NCBI GenBank assembly: GCA_037445875.1
Contig: JBBIJR010000053.1
Span: forward strand, 1-25,532
Reading direction: 5' to 3'
DNA: 25,532 bases
Origin: JBBIJR01 sp037445875
GTDB taxonomy: Bacteria; CLD3; SB21
The first letter of the stretch is position 1. Each line of letters opens with the position of its first letter. The notes under the pieces were generated by a model. It worked only from the letters and a program-made list of their open reading frames with translations. It did no database searches and was not told the origin of the DNA. The position numbers were made by a program, and so were the translations under genes. Shown here in pieces: positions 6,947-14,938 of this stretch.

Positions 6947-7957
6947 TCACGATGTACGCAGCCGTCGGAAGGCCCACGCAGCGCTGCCCACCAACCCCGC
7001 CTGATTGCCGAGCTCAGCCCGAACGACGCTGAGGTGGTCTGCGGCCGGCTTCATCACGCGACCCCTCACCTCCTCGCGAATCCATTCCACAAATGTATCC
7101 CCGGCCTCCGACATTCCACCCCCGATCGCGATCACTCCGGGACTGAGAACATGGACGATGCTGGCCAGGCCCGCGCCGAGATAGGTCACGACCTGCCGTA
7201 CCAACCGATTGCCCAGAGCGTCACCCGCTCCCGCTGCTTCGAAGATGATCTTCGGCGTGACGTCCTCGAGCGTTCCAGCCCGCTCCCGAATGAGCGACGG
7301 GGTTCCTTCGTTCATTGCCCGGATCGCATCCTGCACGATGTATTTGGAGCCGACGTATCGTTCGAGACAGCCGCGGTTGCCGCACCGGCATGGCCGGCCC
7401 TCCGCTTCGACCACCACGTGCCCCAGCTCGGCGGCATTGAACCGCTCGCCCCGGTAGATTTCACCGTTCAGCACAATGCCCCCGCCGACACCCGTTCCCA
7501 ACGTGATACCGACGAACGAGTGGGCCCCCCGGCCCGCGCCGTACAGATACTCTGCGAAAGCCATCAGGTTGGCATCGTTGTCGGCAAAGGCCGGCAGTCC
7601 TGTCGCGTCCGACAGCGTGCGCGCGATCTCCGAACCTTTCCAATCAAGGAGATGCGGCGTCGGACCCAGCGACCGTCCGGCATCCGGATCGATCGTGCCT
7701 GGACAACCGGCCCCCACCGCCTCGAGCGTGATGCGTTCCATGCGGGCGAACATCGTGCAGGCATGGGCCGCTTCCGCCATGATGGCCAGCACCTGCGCTC
7801 CGGTGGGATCGGAGGGGACGTCGGCCACGTTGCGGTAGGCGACTTCTCCGCGGTCCGTGACGATGCCGTACTTGAGTTGGGTTCCTCCCAGATCCAACCC
7901 GATCGCAAAACGGCGGGGCGTATCGTTGGACGCAACCCTGTCGCTCAAGTCGATCAT
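6947..7957 (-). CDS. ROK-family sugar kinase (glucokinase-like)
   Basis: This 336-residue cytoplasmic kinase phosphorylates a hexose, most likely glucose, with ATP. The phosphate-binding loop is LDLGGTQLKYG (21-31). The catalytic base is D128 in FADNDAN. A second phosphate loop is ITLGTGVGGG (151-160). H180 (ELGH) and the cysteines of CRCGNRGCLE (190-199) form the structural zinc site that defines ROK kinases. The adenosine site is near VIAIGGG in the C-terminal lobe. With no DNA-binding N-terminal domain, it is a kinase rather than a ROK repressor. Substrate choice between glucose, mannose and N-acyl sugars cannot be fixed from motifs alone. Its ATG overlaps the upstream nuclease stop by 4 nt. 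Confidence 0.92.
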   Translation of the reverse strand: MIDLSDRVASNDTPRRFAIGLDLGGTQLKYGIVTDRGEVAYRNVADVPSDPTGAQVLAIMAEAAHACTMFARMERITLEAVGAGCPGTIDPDAGRSLGPTPHLLDWKGSEIARTLSDATGLPAFADNDANLMAFAEYLYGAGRGAHSFVGITLGTGVGGGIVLNGEIYRGERFNAAELGHVVVEAEGRPCRCGNRGCLERYVGSKYIVQDAIRAMNEGTPSLIRERAGTLEDVTPKIIFEAAGAGDALGNRLVRQVVTYLGAGLASIVHVLSPGVIAIGGGMSEAGDTFVEWIREEVRGRVMKPAADHLSVVRAELGNQAGLVGSAAWAFRRLRTS

Positions 7958-9492
7958 GCGGCCTCGTCGTCGAGGGGAATCATTTGCAGACGGTGCCGGT
8001 TCTGGCGCACGTAGCGCTGGATCGTAAGCCGCTCGTCCAGCGCTTCCCGCGTGTCCGGCGGATGCACGTCCCTCGCCATGGCGAACTCACGGATCGAGTG
8101 CAGCCCTTCCAACTCCTGCCCTCGAAACACCTTGCGCAAGAGACCGTCGCAAATCAAATAGGCTACTTGCTGAACCGGGTGCACGATCAGGTAGCGGCGG
8201 GTGAACATTTCAGGAACTTCGCGCAACTGTTGTTTCACGCGCTGCAGTGCGTCTCGAAAATATTCCAGCCGGGGCGTCCGGGTGTCCCGCGCTTTCAGGA
8301 AAGCGTCGATAGTTTCCCGGCGCGTCATGCGGGTGTATTCCTGCAGAACGTCCATTGCTTCGAGGACGGTCGCACGATACTCGTCGGGCGGCACGGCCTC
8401 GCCGCACGCGCCGGCGCACTGGCGCAGGTGGTAAGAGAAACAGAACCCCCGGCTGCTGCGCTTCGGTTTCATCAACTCCGGGCAGAGGCGGAAATGTTTC
8501 TGCAGACGCTGGAGCACGTACTCGAGGAACCGGGGACTGCGGAAGGGCCCGACGTGGAAGCCCTCCTCCGAACGCGATTCGCATACCAGTATCTTCGGAT
8601 AAGGGTCGTCCGTCACGCGAAGAAAAACCTGCTGCTTCCACCGACGCTGCTCGACGTTGTAGGGGGGCAGGTGCTGTTTGATCAACCTGGCTTCCAGAAT
8701 GAGCGCTTCCAATTCGCTGTTGCATTCGATGAAATCCAGGTGATCGGTGAAGCGCAAGAGCCGCCGTTTTCGAGGATGGTCGTCTTCCCGGAGGTGGCCC
8801 AGTACGCGCGACCGGATGTGCGTGCTCTTGCCGACGTACAAAGGGAGATCGTAAGCGTCTTTGAACAGGTACACCCCGCAGCTTTCGGGCAGGCCTGCGA
8901 TCTTCTTTTCCAGCCGTTCCCGCCAGCGGTCCTTGCGTTCAAACGACCTCGCGTATCGCGCAAAAACTTCCGGCGCATTCGGAAGGTCCAGATAGCGAAG
9001 GAATATCTGTGCCGTCGCCATCGCATCTCCCATAGCCCGGTGCCGCCGGTCCGTCGTTACCCCCATCAGGTCCATCAGCGCGTCGAGGTTGTAGTGCTTC
9101 TTTCCGGGAAAGAAGTTCCTGCCCAGGCGGACCGTGCAGAAGCGGTCCATATAGAAATCCGTCCCGCAGCGCTGGAACTCTGACTTGAGAAAGGCGTAGT
9201 CGAAACTCGCGTTGTGTGCGACGAAGTAAGCACGGTCGAACAATCCCCGGATGCGGTCCAAAACGTCCGGGAAGGACGGAGCATCGGCAAGGTCTTCGTC
9301 GCGAATACCGGTAAGGCGTGTGATGAAAGGCGTGAGCAGTTGGGGAATGCTCAGCAGCGTCTCGAACGTATCGGTGATCTGCCTTTGTTCGATGCGTATG
9401 ATGCCGATCTCGATGACATAGCCCACGTCCGAGCGGTTACCGGTGGTTTCCACGTCCACGACGGCGAACGGAGCATTGAGATCGATCAGCAC
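7954..9492 (-). CDS. DnaQ-type exonuclease fused to UvrC/Cho-like GIY-YIG endonuclease
   Basis: This 512-residue protein carries two nuclease domains. Residues about 8-168 are a DEDDh 3'-5' exonuclease like DNA polymerase III epsilon: D13 and E15 (DVETTG), D98 (HNASFDYAF), H151 and D156 (HRAMGDA) are all present. Residues about 200-282 are a GIY-YIG nuclease of UvrC/Cho type with GVY (206-208), YVG (219-221), Arg227/229 and metal-binding E267 (LEALILEARLIK). A Cys cluster follows (C351, C359, C363, in a QCAGAC context) as in UvrC/Cho. The UvrC RNase H and helix-hairpin-helix domains are absent. Such fusions are known and probably act in DNA repair. The start is GTG, 4 nt after the previous stop. 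Confidence 0.9.
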   Translation of the reverse strand: MLIDLNAPFAVVDVETTGNRSDVGYVIEIGIIRIEQRQITDTFETLLSIPQLLTPFITRLTGIRDEDLADAPSFPDVLDRIRGLFDRAYFVAHNASFDYAFLKSEFQRCGTDFYMDRFCTVRLGRNFFPGKKHYNLDALMDLMGVTTDRRHRAMGDAMATAQIFLRYLDLPNAPEVFARYARSFERKDRWRERLEKKIAGLPESCGVYLFKDAYDLPLYVGKSTHIRSRVLGHLREDDHPRKRRLLRFTDHLDFIECNSELEALILEARLIKQHLPPYNVEQRRWKQQVFLRVTDDPYPKILVCESRSEEGFHVGPFRSPRFLEYVLQRLQKHFRLCPELMKPKRSSRGFCFSYHLRQCAGACGEAVPPDEYRATVLEAMDVLQEYTRMTRRETIDAFLKARDTRTPRLEYFRDALQRVKQQLREVPEMFTRRYLIVHPVQQVAYLICDGLLRKVFRGQELEGLHSIREFAMARDVHPPDTREALDERLTIQRYVRQNRHRLQMIPLDDEAA

Positions 9493-9496
9493 AAAG

Positions 9497-9694
9497 TCAG
9501 CTCATTTCTTGGTCTTTGGATTGGCGGGCCAGTCCCCCGCACTCGTGCCAAAACTGGGCGGCCTGGGACAACCACATCAACCGTTGTTCGGGCGTGAGGC
9601 GGTGGAACTCCGTGTGGCCGTCGAAGTCCTCGGGCTTCAACCGATCCAGGACCTTCTTGAAATCCTCGTCCGTGGCTTTTGCTTCGTCCTGCAT
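9497..9694 (-). CDS. Small 65-aa partner of nucleotidyltransferase
   Basis: This is an acidic, soluble, mostly helical protein with a central segment LTPEQRLMWLSQAAQFWHE. That pattern recalls the short proteins often encoded beside stand-alone nucleotidyltransferases, which typically read LTPEERL.WL..A..F. Its ATG shares one base with the stop of the nucleotidyltransferase (TGATG), so translation is coupled. It ends 4 nt before the exonuclease fusion. If the pair works like a toxin-antitoxin or HEPN/MNT-type module, this would be the partner protein, but no catalytic motif is visible and that is inference. Confidence 0.7.
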   Translation of the reverse strand: MQDEAKATDEDFKKVLDRLKPEDFDGHTEFHRLTPEQRLMWLSQAAQFWHECGGLARQSKDQEMS

Positions 9695-10194
9695 CAGGAA
9701 AGCCCGGAGAGTCCGCGGATGTCCATCTCATCCTTGTCGCGCGGCGGTTGAATCGCTCGTTTCATTTCGATCAGCTTCGATTTGGCAATGACCTGTATCC
9801 GTTCTCCCTCCAACGTGATCTCCTCGCTGAAGGGAGCGAGGGCCGGAAACGAAAAATCATGCGCGAGGAACACATCGACCTGACGAAAGGGTCTTTCAAG
9901 ATCCACGAACGTGAAAACCAGCGCGTGCTTGGTTTTCACGATTTCATCTACTTCAGCGGGATCGAGCAGCACTTCCGCCGCCACCGGCGCTCTCGGTACG
10001 AGGCTCAGTTTCTTAAGTTCGGACAGGAGTTTGAGCACGTTTTCGCGCTCCATGTCCACCGATAGATCGAGGTCCAGCGTCATGCGTTCGTATCCGTGCA
10101 ACACGACCGCGACACCGCCGCAGACAATGAAGCGCACGCCGGCCCTGGCCAGATGAACCAGGATGTCTTTCAGGTGGTTATTCATTTCCCTCAT
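9694..10194 (-). CDS. Nucleotidyltransferase of the AbiEii/DUF6036 type
   Basis: This 166-residue protein has the polymerase-beta-like nucleotidyltransferase core. GG (26-27, IVCGGVAVVLHG) is followed by D41-x-D43 (MTLDLDLSVD), and a third acidic residue is available in QVDVFLAH further on. A C-terminal helix, AKSKLIEMKRA...KDEMDI, is typical of the AbiEii/DUF6036 stand-alone families. Such proteins transfer a nucleotide to RNA or protein; many are halves of toxin-antitoxin pairs, others are uncharacterised. The frame has two possible ATGs, at 10194 and 10185, both inside the 3' end of the dehydrogenase gene, so translation is coupled. Confidence 0.82.
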   Translation of the reverse strand: MREMNNHLKDILVHLARAGVRFIVCGGVAVVLHGYERMTLDLDLSVDMERENVLKLLSELKKLSLVPRAPVAAEVLLDPAEVDEIVKTKHALVFTFVDLERPFRQVDVFLAHDFSFPALAPFSEEITLEGERIQVIAKSKLIEMKRAIQPPRDKDEMDIRGLSGLS

Positions 10195-11047
10195 TGGAAT
10201 AGTCGTATACGCCCTTTCCCACCTTCTTTCCCAGCCGGCCTTCCTTCACGTATTGCACCATCAGCGGGCAGGGCCGGTATTTCTCGCCGAGCGTTCGATG
10301 GAGATATTCGAGAATACTCAGTCGCGTGTCCAGTCCTACGAGGTCCACCATTTCGAAGGGGCCCATCGGGTGATTCAGGCCCAGTTTCAACGCCGTGTCG
10401 ATCTCTCTGGGCGTCGCGATGCCGTCCTGCAGCATGTAGAACGCCTCGTTGCCGATCAACGCGTTGATGCGGCTGGTGATGAAGCCCGGTGATTCCCGGA
10501 TCGTCACGATCTCCTTACCCATCTTCCGCGCCACCTCTTGCGTCGTGAGCACGGTGTCATCGTCGGTGTCCGGCATCCGGACGATTTCTACAAGCTTCAT
10601 CTTGTGTACGGGATTGAAGAAATGCATGCCGATGCACCGGCGGGGCCGACTCGTTACGGCCGCGATTTCAGATATACTCAGCGAGGAAGTATTCGTCGCG
10701 AGCACGACATCGGGACGGCACGTTCGATCGAGCGCCGAAAAGATACGTATCTTCAGATCGATTTTCTCCGGCACGGCCTCAAGAACGAAATCGGCTTCAC
10801 GTGCCTTCTGCTGAAGGTCCTGCGACGTGCGGAGCCTCTTCATCGCCGCGTCCCGCTCGGCAGCGCTGAGTTTACCCAGTTCGACGCCCTTATCCAGGTT
10901 GCGACGGATGGTCGACATCGCCTTTTCCAGCGCTTCTTTCGAAACATCGACGAGTGCCGTTTCATATCCGGCCAACGCCGCCACGTGTGCGATTCCGTTG
11001 CCCATGATACCTGCGCCGACCACGAGAAATTTATTCACGGTCGCCAT
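10178..11047 (-). CDS. 3-hydroxyacyl-CoA (3-hydroxybutyryl-CoA) dehydrogenase
   Basis: This 289-residue NAD(P)-dependent enzyme interconverts 3-hydroxyacyl-CoA and 3-oxoacyl-CoA in fatty-acid or butyrate metabolism. The Rossmann loop is GAGIMG (11-16), with D34 at the end of strand 2 favouring NAD. The catalytic pair is H142 in MHFFNPV and E154. NTSS (119-122) and the SPGFITSRI motif of the C-terminal dimer domain are intact, and the HPMGPFEMVDLVGLD motif is typical. Its length is that of the short single-function form (Hbd/PaaH), without an enoyl-CoA hydratase part. No thiolase or crotonase gene is nearby, so the pathway direction is not evident. Confidence 0.94.
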   Translation of the reverse strand: MATVNKFLVVGAGIMGNGIAHVAALAGYETALVDVSKEALEKAMSTIRRNLDKGVELGKLSAAERDAAMKRLRTSQDLQQKAREADFVLEAVPEKIDLKIRIFSALDRTCRPDVVLATNTSSLSISEIAAVTSRPRRCIGMHFFNPVHKMKLVEIVRMPDTDDDTVLTTQEVARKMGKEIVTIRESPGFITSRINALIGNEAFYMLQDGIATPREIDTALKLGLNHPMGPFEMVDLVGLDTRLSILEYLHRTLGEKYRPCPLMVQYVKEGRLGKKVGKGVYDYSNEGNE

Positions 11048-11050
11048 GAT

Positions 11051-11164
11051 TCAGACCCTATCTGTAGATCTTTCGCCGGCGGCTTCAACGACATCGCGGC
11101 ATCGGAGGAACGATTCCGCCGGGGAACCGTTCGCCTCCACGTGCGCAGAGACGGCATCTACCAT
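11051..11164 (-). CDS. Possible 37-aa ORF between transketolase and dehydrogenase
   Basis: An ATG 2 nt after the transketolase stop opens 37 codons (start MVDAVSAHVE, end GERSTDRV), closing 3 nt before the dehydrogenase ATG. The tight fit on both sides is suggestive, and the sequence is helix-like, but no family is recognised. It may be non-coding leader. Confidence 0.25.
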   Translation of the reverse strand: MVDAVSAHVEANGSPAESFLRCRDVVEAAGERSTDRV

Positions 11165-11166
11165 AC

Positions 11167-13575
11167 TCAGAACAGTTTCTTCTCCTGGAATCGCGTATGG
11201 ATCATCTTTGCATAATCCAGGATCGCGCTCATCTGCCCGTCGGCGTGGATGCCGGCCTCTTCCAGCACCTTGGCCCCGGACCCGCTGCCGAGATAGTGGC
11301 CCCTGCGGAACGGATATAACGTCCGCCGGACGCCCTCCTCCGACCGTACCCACTTGTACATCGTGGGCAATGTATAGTCGCTCATGCCGAAGGCATGCAT
11401 CTTGAGCCGCTCGGGGAAGATCTCTTCCTGCTCCTTCTCGGGCAGCAGAGCGTACAATTCCGCACTGGCCACGTAGTACACGTTCATGTTGAGGTTCTGC
11501 GCGTCGAGTCTCTCGAGTACTTCGTTGAGGAAGATCGTGGCGACGGCGTTGCCCTGGAGTACGAGCGTGCCGTGGTACGATTTCGCGTTGAGATCGGCCT
11601 TGCGGAAATGATATACGCCCTTGATGGCCGCCACAGGATCGGGCAGTTTCAGTTTAGCGCGATCGAGTACGACGTCTTCCGGCCGCGTGACGAACGGGGC
11701 CAGTATCGCCGGACGCTTCTTCAGACCTTCGATCATCAGCGGCCAGATTTCCTGCGGGTCCCACGGCGTCAACGTGATGAGCTTACCGAGGGGAAATCCT
11801 TCCTGCAACAGCTGCAGCGGCTGTGGGTCTGCGTGGGTGGGTCCGTCTTCGCCCGTCTTCGGTCCGGCGTGGCCGTTCAGGATGATCCAGGTACGGAACG
11901 GTTCCCCCGTGATTTCCCAGTAGTTCTGCTGGCCGATGGCGTGGCACCTCGCCGCGGTATGTTCCATCGCCGTCACGAACGCCGAATACGACGCGGTGAT
12001 ACCCACGTGTTGACGGTAGCTCGAAAGGCCGGACATGAAACAGCCCATGCCGTCCTCGCAAATGCCGCCCACGGCGATCAACCGCGAGCCCGGGTTGCTG
12101 GCCGCGTTGTAGAATCCCTGCGGGAAGTCCTTGTTGATGCCGGTCAATGTGGTGGATCCAAACAGGTCCGCGGCCGTGCCAAAGAAGGCTCCGCCGCTCT
12201 TCTTGTTGAGGTAATTGATGACGGCCATGATTTGCGCGCGCAGGGTCAGGGACTGGCCCACTTTGAGCTGCAGTTCGGATGGAGCCGACTGCGGCGTCAC
12301 GTCGTCCTTGTAGACGATCTCGAGCTGAGGCGCACCCGCCCGCGGCTGCGGGTTCCGTTTCTGAAGGCGTTCTTGCGATGCTTTCAACGCGCCCACCGTT
12401 CCCTTCGTCAGCTCAGGATGCGATTCGACCACTTGCCGAATCACGAGCAGTGAGTCCCAGAAATTCTGCTCGATATCCGGACGGGATTTCGGATTGCCCG
12501 TGAAGCGAGGGAACTGCACGCCGAAGGCCTTTTCGAACTGGCCGACGAACGTGTAGTATTCCTCCGAGCAGAATTTGTGGCCCGAGCCATGGGAGGCCTT
12601 TCCGGTGATGCCATAGGTCCAACCTTTGACAGTCCGGTATACGACGGCCGTAGGCTGTTTCGTATCGAGGCTGTACGCGAGTTTCTGTGCGGCCACGATC
12701 TGGTGGAAGTTGTGTCCGTCGGGGACCATGATCACATTCCAATCGTGCGTATGGAGCAACTCCGGCGGCGACCACTGGACGTATTCGCCCGGCTGTCCGT
12801 TCTCCTGGGTCGCCCGGTCGGAATCGATCGTCGACTGGTTCCAGTCGACGTGCATGATGACGTTGAACAGCTGGGCCGACGGTGCGGTGGCCAGCGCCTC
12901 GTGCACGCGGCCCGGCGTCATGCCGCCTTCCCCTTCGATGATGTTGACGATGGGAGGGTCGTGCGGGTAGATGTCCATGGCGCCGAGTGCGAGGCCGAGT
13001 GCGGCGGGAACGCCGATCCCGCTCGGTCCCGTGGCCGTCTTGACGAACGGCACGATGCACGACGGGTGGCCGTCGAGCGACTTGGCGTGAAATTTCTTGA
13101 ACAGCGGCGTCTCCTGCGTCGGATTGCGGCGGAATCCCAGCAGATCTTCGAAGCGCAGCTGGCGTTTTTCCGGAGCGAGCATCTTTGGCTCTCCTGCACG
13201 GACCAGCTCGTTGCGCAGCGCGTACATCGCGTAGAGCCCCATGGCCTTGTGTCCCGCCGCATAGGCCAGTATGTCGTTTTCTGGTGTGTCCGGCCTGGAG
13301 AAATCGTAGTCCATGAAGCGGTAGATCAGGCTTTCCACGATGCGTCCCGACGAAAGGCTTCCGCCGGGGTGCCCGGAACTTGGGACGAAATTGTACAGGA
13401 TGCCGCAGATCGTTCGATAGATGAGGTCCACGGATTCGAACCACTGAGATTGGGATTCGGTGAGGTCGGACGGTTGTGCTTTCAGGATGTCTTCGATGTT
13501 GTAGTACACGCCACGTCGCCGGTAGGGCGGGAACGGCGCGGGTTCCACCGAGTTGAAGTTCAGTCGCGCTCGCAT
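11167..13575 (-). CDS. Transketolase-family ThDP enzyme, long form
   Basis: This is a large thiamine-diphosphate enzyme with transketolase-like N-terminal, pyrimidine-binding and C-terminal domains. Using the ATG at 13575 (802 residues), GHPGGSLSSG lies near residue 68 and YAAGHKAMG near 105. The diphosphate motif reads GEG (215-217) with N246 about 29 residues later; most transketolases have GDG. The pyrimidine domain carries GICEDGMG and HTAARCHAIG, and GHAGPKTGEDGPTHADPQ is a close variant of the transketolase GEDGPTHQP region. It is longer than E. coli TktA, so the exact substrate (pentose phosphates or another 2-oxo donor) is uncertain. I chose 13575 because GGAGAA lies 7 nt upstream; an ATG at 13644 in frame has no such site. 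Confidence 0.85.
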   Translation of the reverse strand: MRARLNFNSVEPAPFPPYRRRGVYYNIEDILKAQPSDLTESQSQWFESVDLIYRTICGILYNFVPSSGHPGGSLSSGRIVESLIYRFMDYDFSRPDTPENDILAYAAGHKAMGLYAMYALRNELVRAGEPKMLAPEKRQLRFEDLLGFRRNPTQETPLFKKFHAKSLDGHPSCIVPFVKTATGPSGIGVPAALGLALGAMDIYPHDPPIVNIIEGEGGMTPGRVHEALATAPSAQLFNVIMHVDWNQSTIDSDRATQENGQPGEYVQWSPPELLHTHDWNVIMVPDGHNFHQIVAAQKLAYSLDTKQPTAVVYRTVKGWTYGITGKASHGSGHKFCSEEYYTFVGQFEKAFGVQFPRFTGNPKSRPDIEQNFWDSLLVIRQVVESHPELTKGTVGALKASQERLQKRNPQPRAGAPQLEIVYKDDVTPQSAPSELQLKVGQSLTLRAQIMAVINYLNKKSGGAFFGTAADLFGSTTLTGINKDFPQGFYNAASNPGSRLIAVGGICEDGMGCFMSGLSSYRQHVGITASYSAFVTAMEHTAARCHAIGQQNYWEITGEPFRTWIILNGHAGPKTGEDGPTHADPQPLQLLQEGFPLGKLITLTPWDPQEIWPLMIEGLKKRPAILAPFVTRPEDVVLDRAKLKLPDPVAAIKGVYHFRKADLNAKSYHGTLVLQGNAVATIFLNEVLERLDAQNLNMNVYYVASAELYALLPEKEQEEIFPERLKMHAFGMSDYTLPTMYKWVRSEEGVRRTLYPFRRGHYLGSGSGAKVLEEAGIHADGQMSAILDYAKMIHTRFQEKKLF

Positions 13576-13649
13576 GTCGGGTTCTCCGGTTAATGCAGTT
13601 GAGGTTCGCTTCCGTTTGGCTGTTCGGTTCTTCGTCTCCGTCATTTCGC

Positions 13650-13678
13650 TTGCAACCGTACACGGCCCCGCCTATTTT
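13650..13678 (+). promoter_or_regulatory. Candidate promoter for radical SAM gene
   Basis: TTGCAA (13650-13655) and TATTTT (13673-13678) are 17 nt apart, matching -35 and -10 boxes moderately. The ATG at 13684 lies so close that the transcript would be essentially leaderless, in line with the absence of a ribosome binding site there. It lies in the short divergent gap with the transketolase gene. Confidence 0.3.
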
Positions 13679-13683
13679 CCGTC

Positions 13684-14841
13684 ATGGGCAAGGGCGTGAA
13701 CAAACGGACCCCCTCCTCGCTTACGCAAGAAGCAACGAAATATAACGAATTCGGCCTTATACCGCAAAAGCAATTTACCTCGACGACGCGCGGCCGCGGG
13801 GCGGGATTCAATCCGGGCAACCGCTTCGAATCGACGCGCATCGAAAAGAGCGCGGACGACGTGTTCGAAGAGGACCTGGATCCGGAACGCACCGTCCCGA
13901 CGGAATTCTTTCGCGATCGCACCAGGACCGTTCTCGCAAAGAACGACTCTCCGGACATCCCGTTTACCTACAGCGTCAACCCGTACCGCGGATGCGAGCA
14001 CGGATGCATTTATTGCTACGCCCGGCCCTCCCACGAGTATCTCGGTTTTTCGTCGGGCATGGACTTCGAAACGAAGATCCTGGTCAAGTACGACGCGCCG
14101 CGGCTGTTGGAAGAGGCGTTTCGGAAGCCTTCCTGGGCGCCGCAGGTCGTGGCGCTCTCGGGTAACACCGATTGCTACCAGCCCGTGGAACGGACGCTGA
14201 AGATTACGCGGGAATTGTTGAAGGTGTTCTTGAGGGTTCAGAACCCCGTGCGGATCGTGACCAAGAACTTCCTCATCACGCGCGACGTAGATCTGTTAAA
14301 GCCTTTGGCGGAAAAGCATCTGGTGGGCGTCATGCTCTCGATCACGACGCTGGACCGGGAGCTCGCACGGCGGATGGAACCGCGCACGTCCACGTCTCAG
14401 AACCGGCTGAAGGCGATCGAAGTACTGGCGAAAAACGGCATTCCCGTCGGCGTGCTGACGTCGCCGGTCATTCCGGGCCTTACCGATCATGAGTTCCCCG
14501 AGATCCTCCGTCTCGCATCGGAAGCGGGCGCCAGCAGTGCCGGATACACGATCGTGCGGTTGTCGCACGCGCTCAAGGAATTATTCAAAGACTGGCTGGA
14601 GAGGGAACTGCCGACGAAGAAGGACAAGGTTCTGCATTCCATAGAGTCCGTGCGCGGCGGGAGGTTGAGTTCGAGCGAATTCGGCAAGCGGATGCGGGGT
14701 GAGGGAGAACTCGCCGACCATATCGCCCGCACGTTCAAACTGTTTGCGAAACGATACGGCCTGAACCGCCACGACGTCGTGCCCGATGATCCGGCGCCGT
14801 TTCTGAGAGGTGGCGGTGAACAAACGGAACTTTTCAGTTAG
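13684..14841 (+). CDS. PA0069-family radical SAM protein
   Basis: This 385-residue protein contains a radical SAM 4Fe-4S site C104-x3-C108-x2-C111 in the context NPYRGCEHGCIYCYARPSHEYLG, the signature of the PA0069/SplB-related group. GRGAGFNPGNRFE (38-50) is the family's conserved N-terminal segment, and LSGNTDCYQPVE is another family block. The radical SAM barrel continues through VRIVTKNFLITRD and GVLTSPVIPGLTD. Members resemble spore photoproduct lyase but their substrate is unknown; DNA or RNA repair has been suggested from the relationship only. The gene is monocistronic and divergent from the transketolase. Confidence 0.9.
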   Translation: MGKGVNKRTPSSLTQEATKYNEFGLIPQKQFTSTTRGRGAGFNPGNRFESTRIEKSADDVFEEDLDPERTVPTEFFRDRTRTVLAKNDSPDIPFTYSVNPYRGCEHGCIYCYARPSHEYLGFSSGMDFETKILVKYDAPRLLEEAFRKPSWAPQVVALSGNTDCYQPVERTLKITRELLKVFLRVQNPVRIVTKNFLITRDVDLLKPLAEKHLVGVMLSITTLDRELARRMEPRTSTSQNRLKAIEVLAKNGIPVGVLTSPVIPGLTDHEFPEILRLASEAGASSAGYTIVRLSHALKELFKDWLERELPTKKDKVLHSIESVRGGRLSSSEFGKRMRGEGELADHIARTFKLFAKRYGLNRHDVVPDDPAPFLRGGGEQTELFS

Positions 14842-14938
14842 CGGTTGACAGTGGTCGGTGATCACAATCATTAATCGGTGAATCAGGGTTGATCTTGACC
14901 AGAAAGAGTTTGTTGCCGGTCGGATCGACTACGGTTAA
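14834..14938 (-). pseudogene. C-terminal tail of a VOC (glyoxalase-fold) gene
   Basis: A 34-codon frame begins right after an in-frame stop and opens with LTVVDPTGNKLFLVKINPDS. This matches the last strand of VOC/glyoxalase-fold domains (DPdGN-x-l-x-lv). No start codon or upstream VOC sequence remains; the space is taken by the frameshifted lipoprotein gene. The end overlaps the radical SAM stop on the opposite strand. I regard it as a gene fragment without function. Confidence 0.5.

Noticed and set aside
7984..9183. Plus-strand frame of 399 codons opposite the nuclease fusion
   Set aside because: The minus-strand frame has two complete nuclease active sites; the plus-strand frame is a shadow caused by high third-position GC.
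12413..13663. Second minus-strand frame (416 codons) overlapping the transketolase, and plus-strand frames at 11395-12453 and 12577-13593
   Set aside because: All are Arg/His-rich shadows of the transketolase-family gene, whose own frame carries the ThDP motifs.
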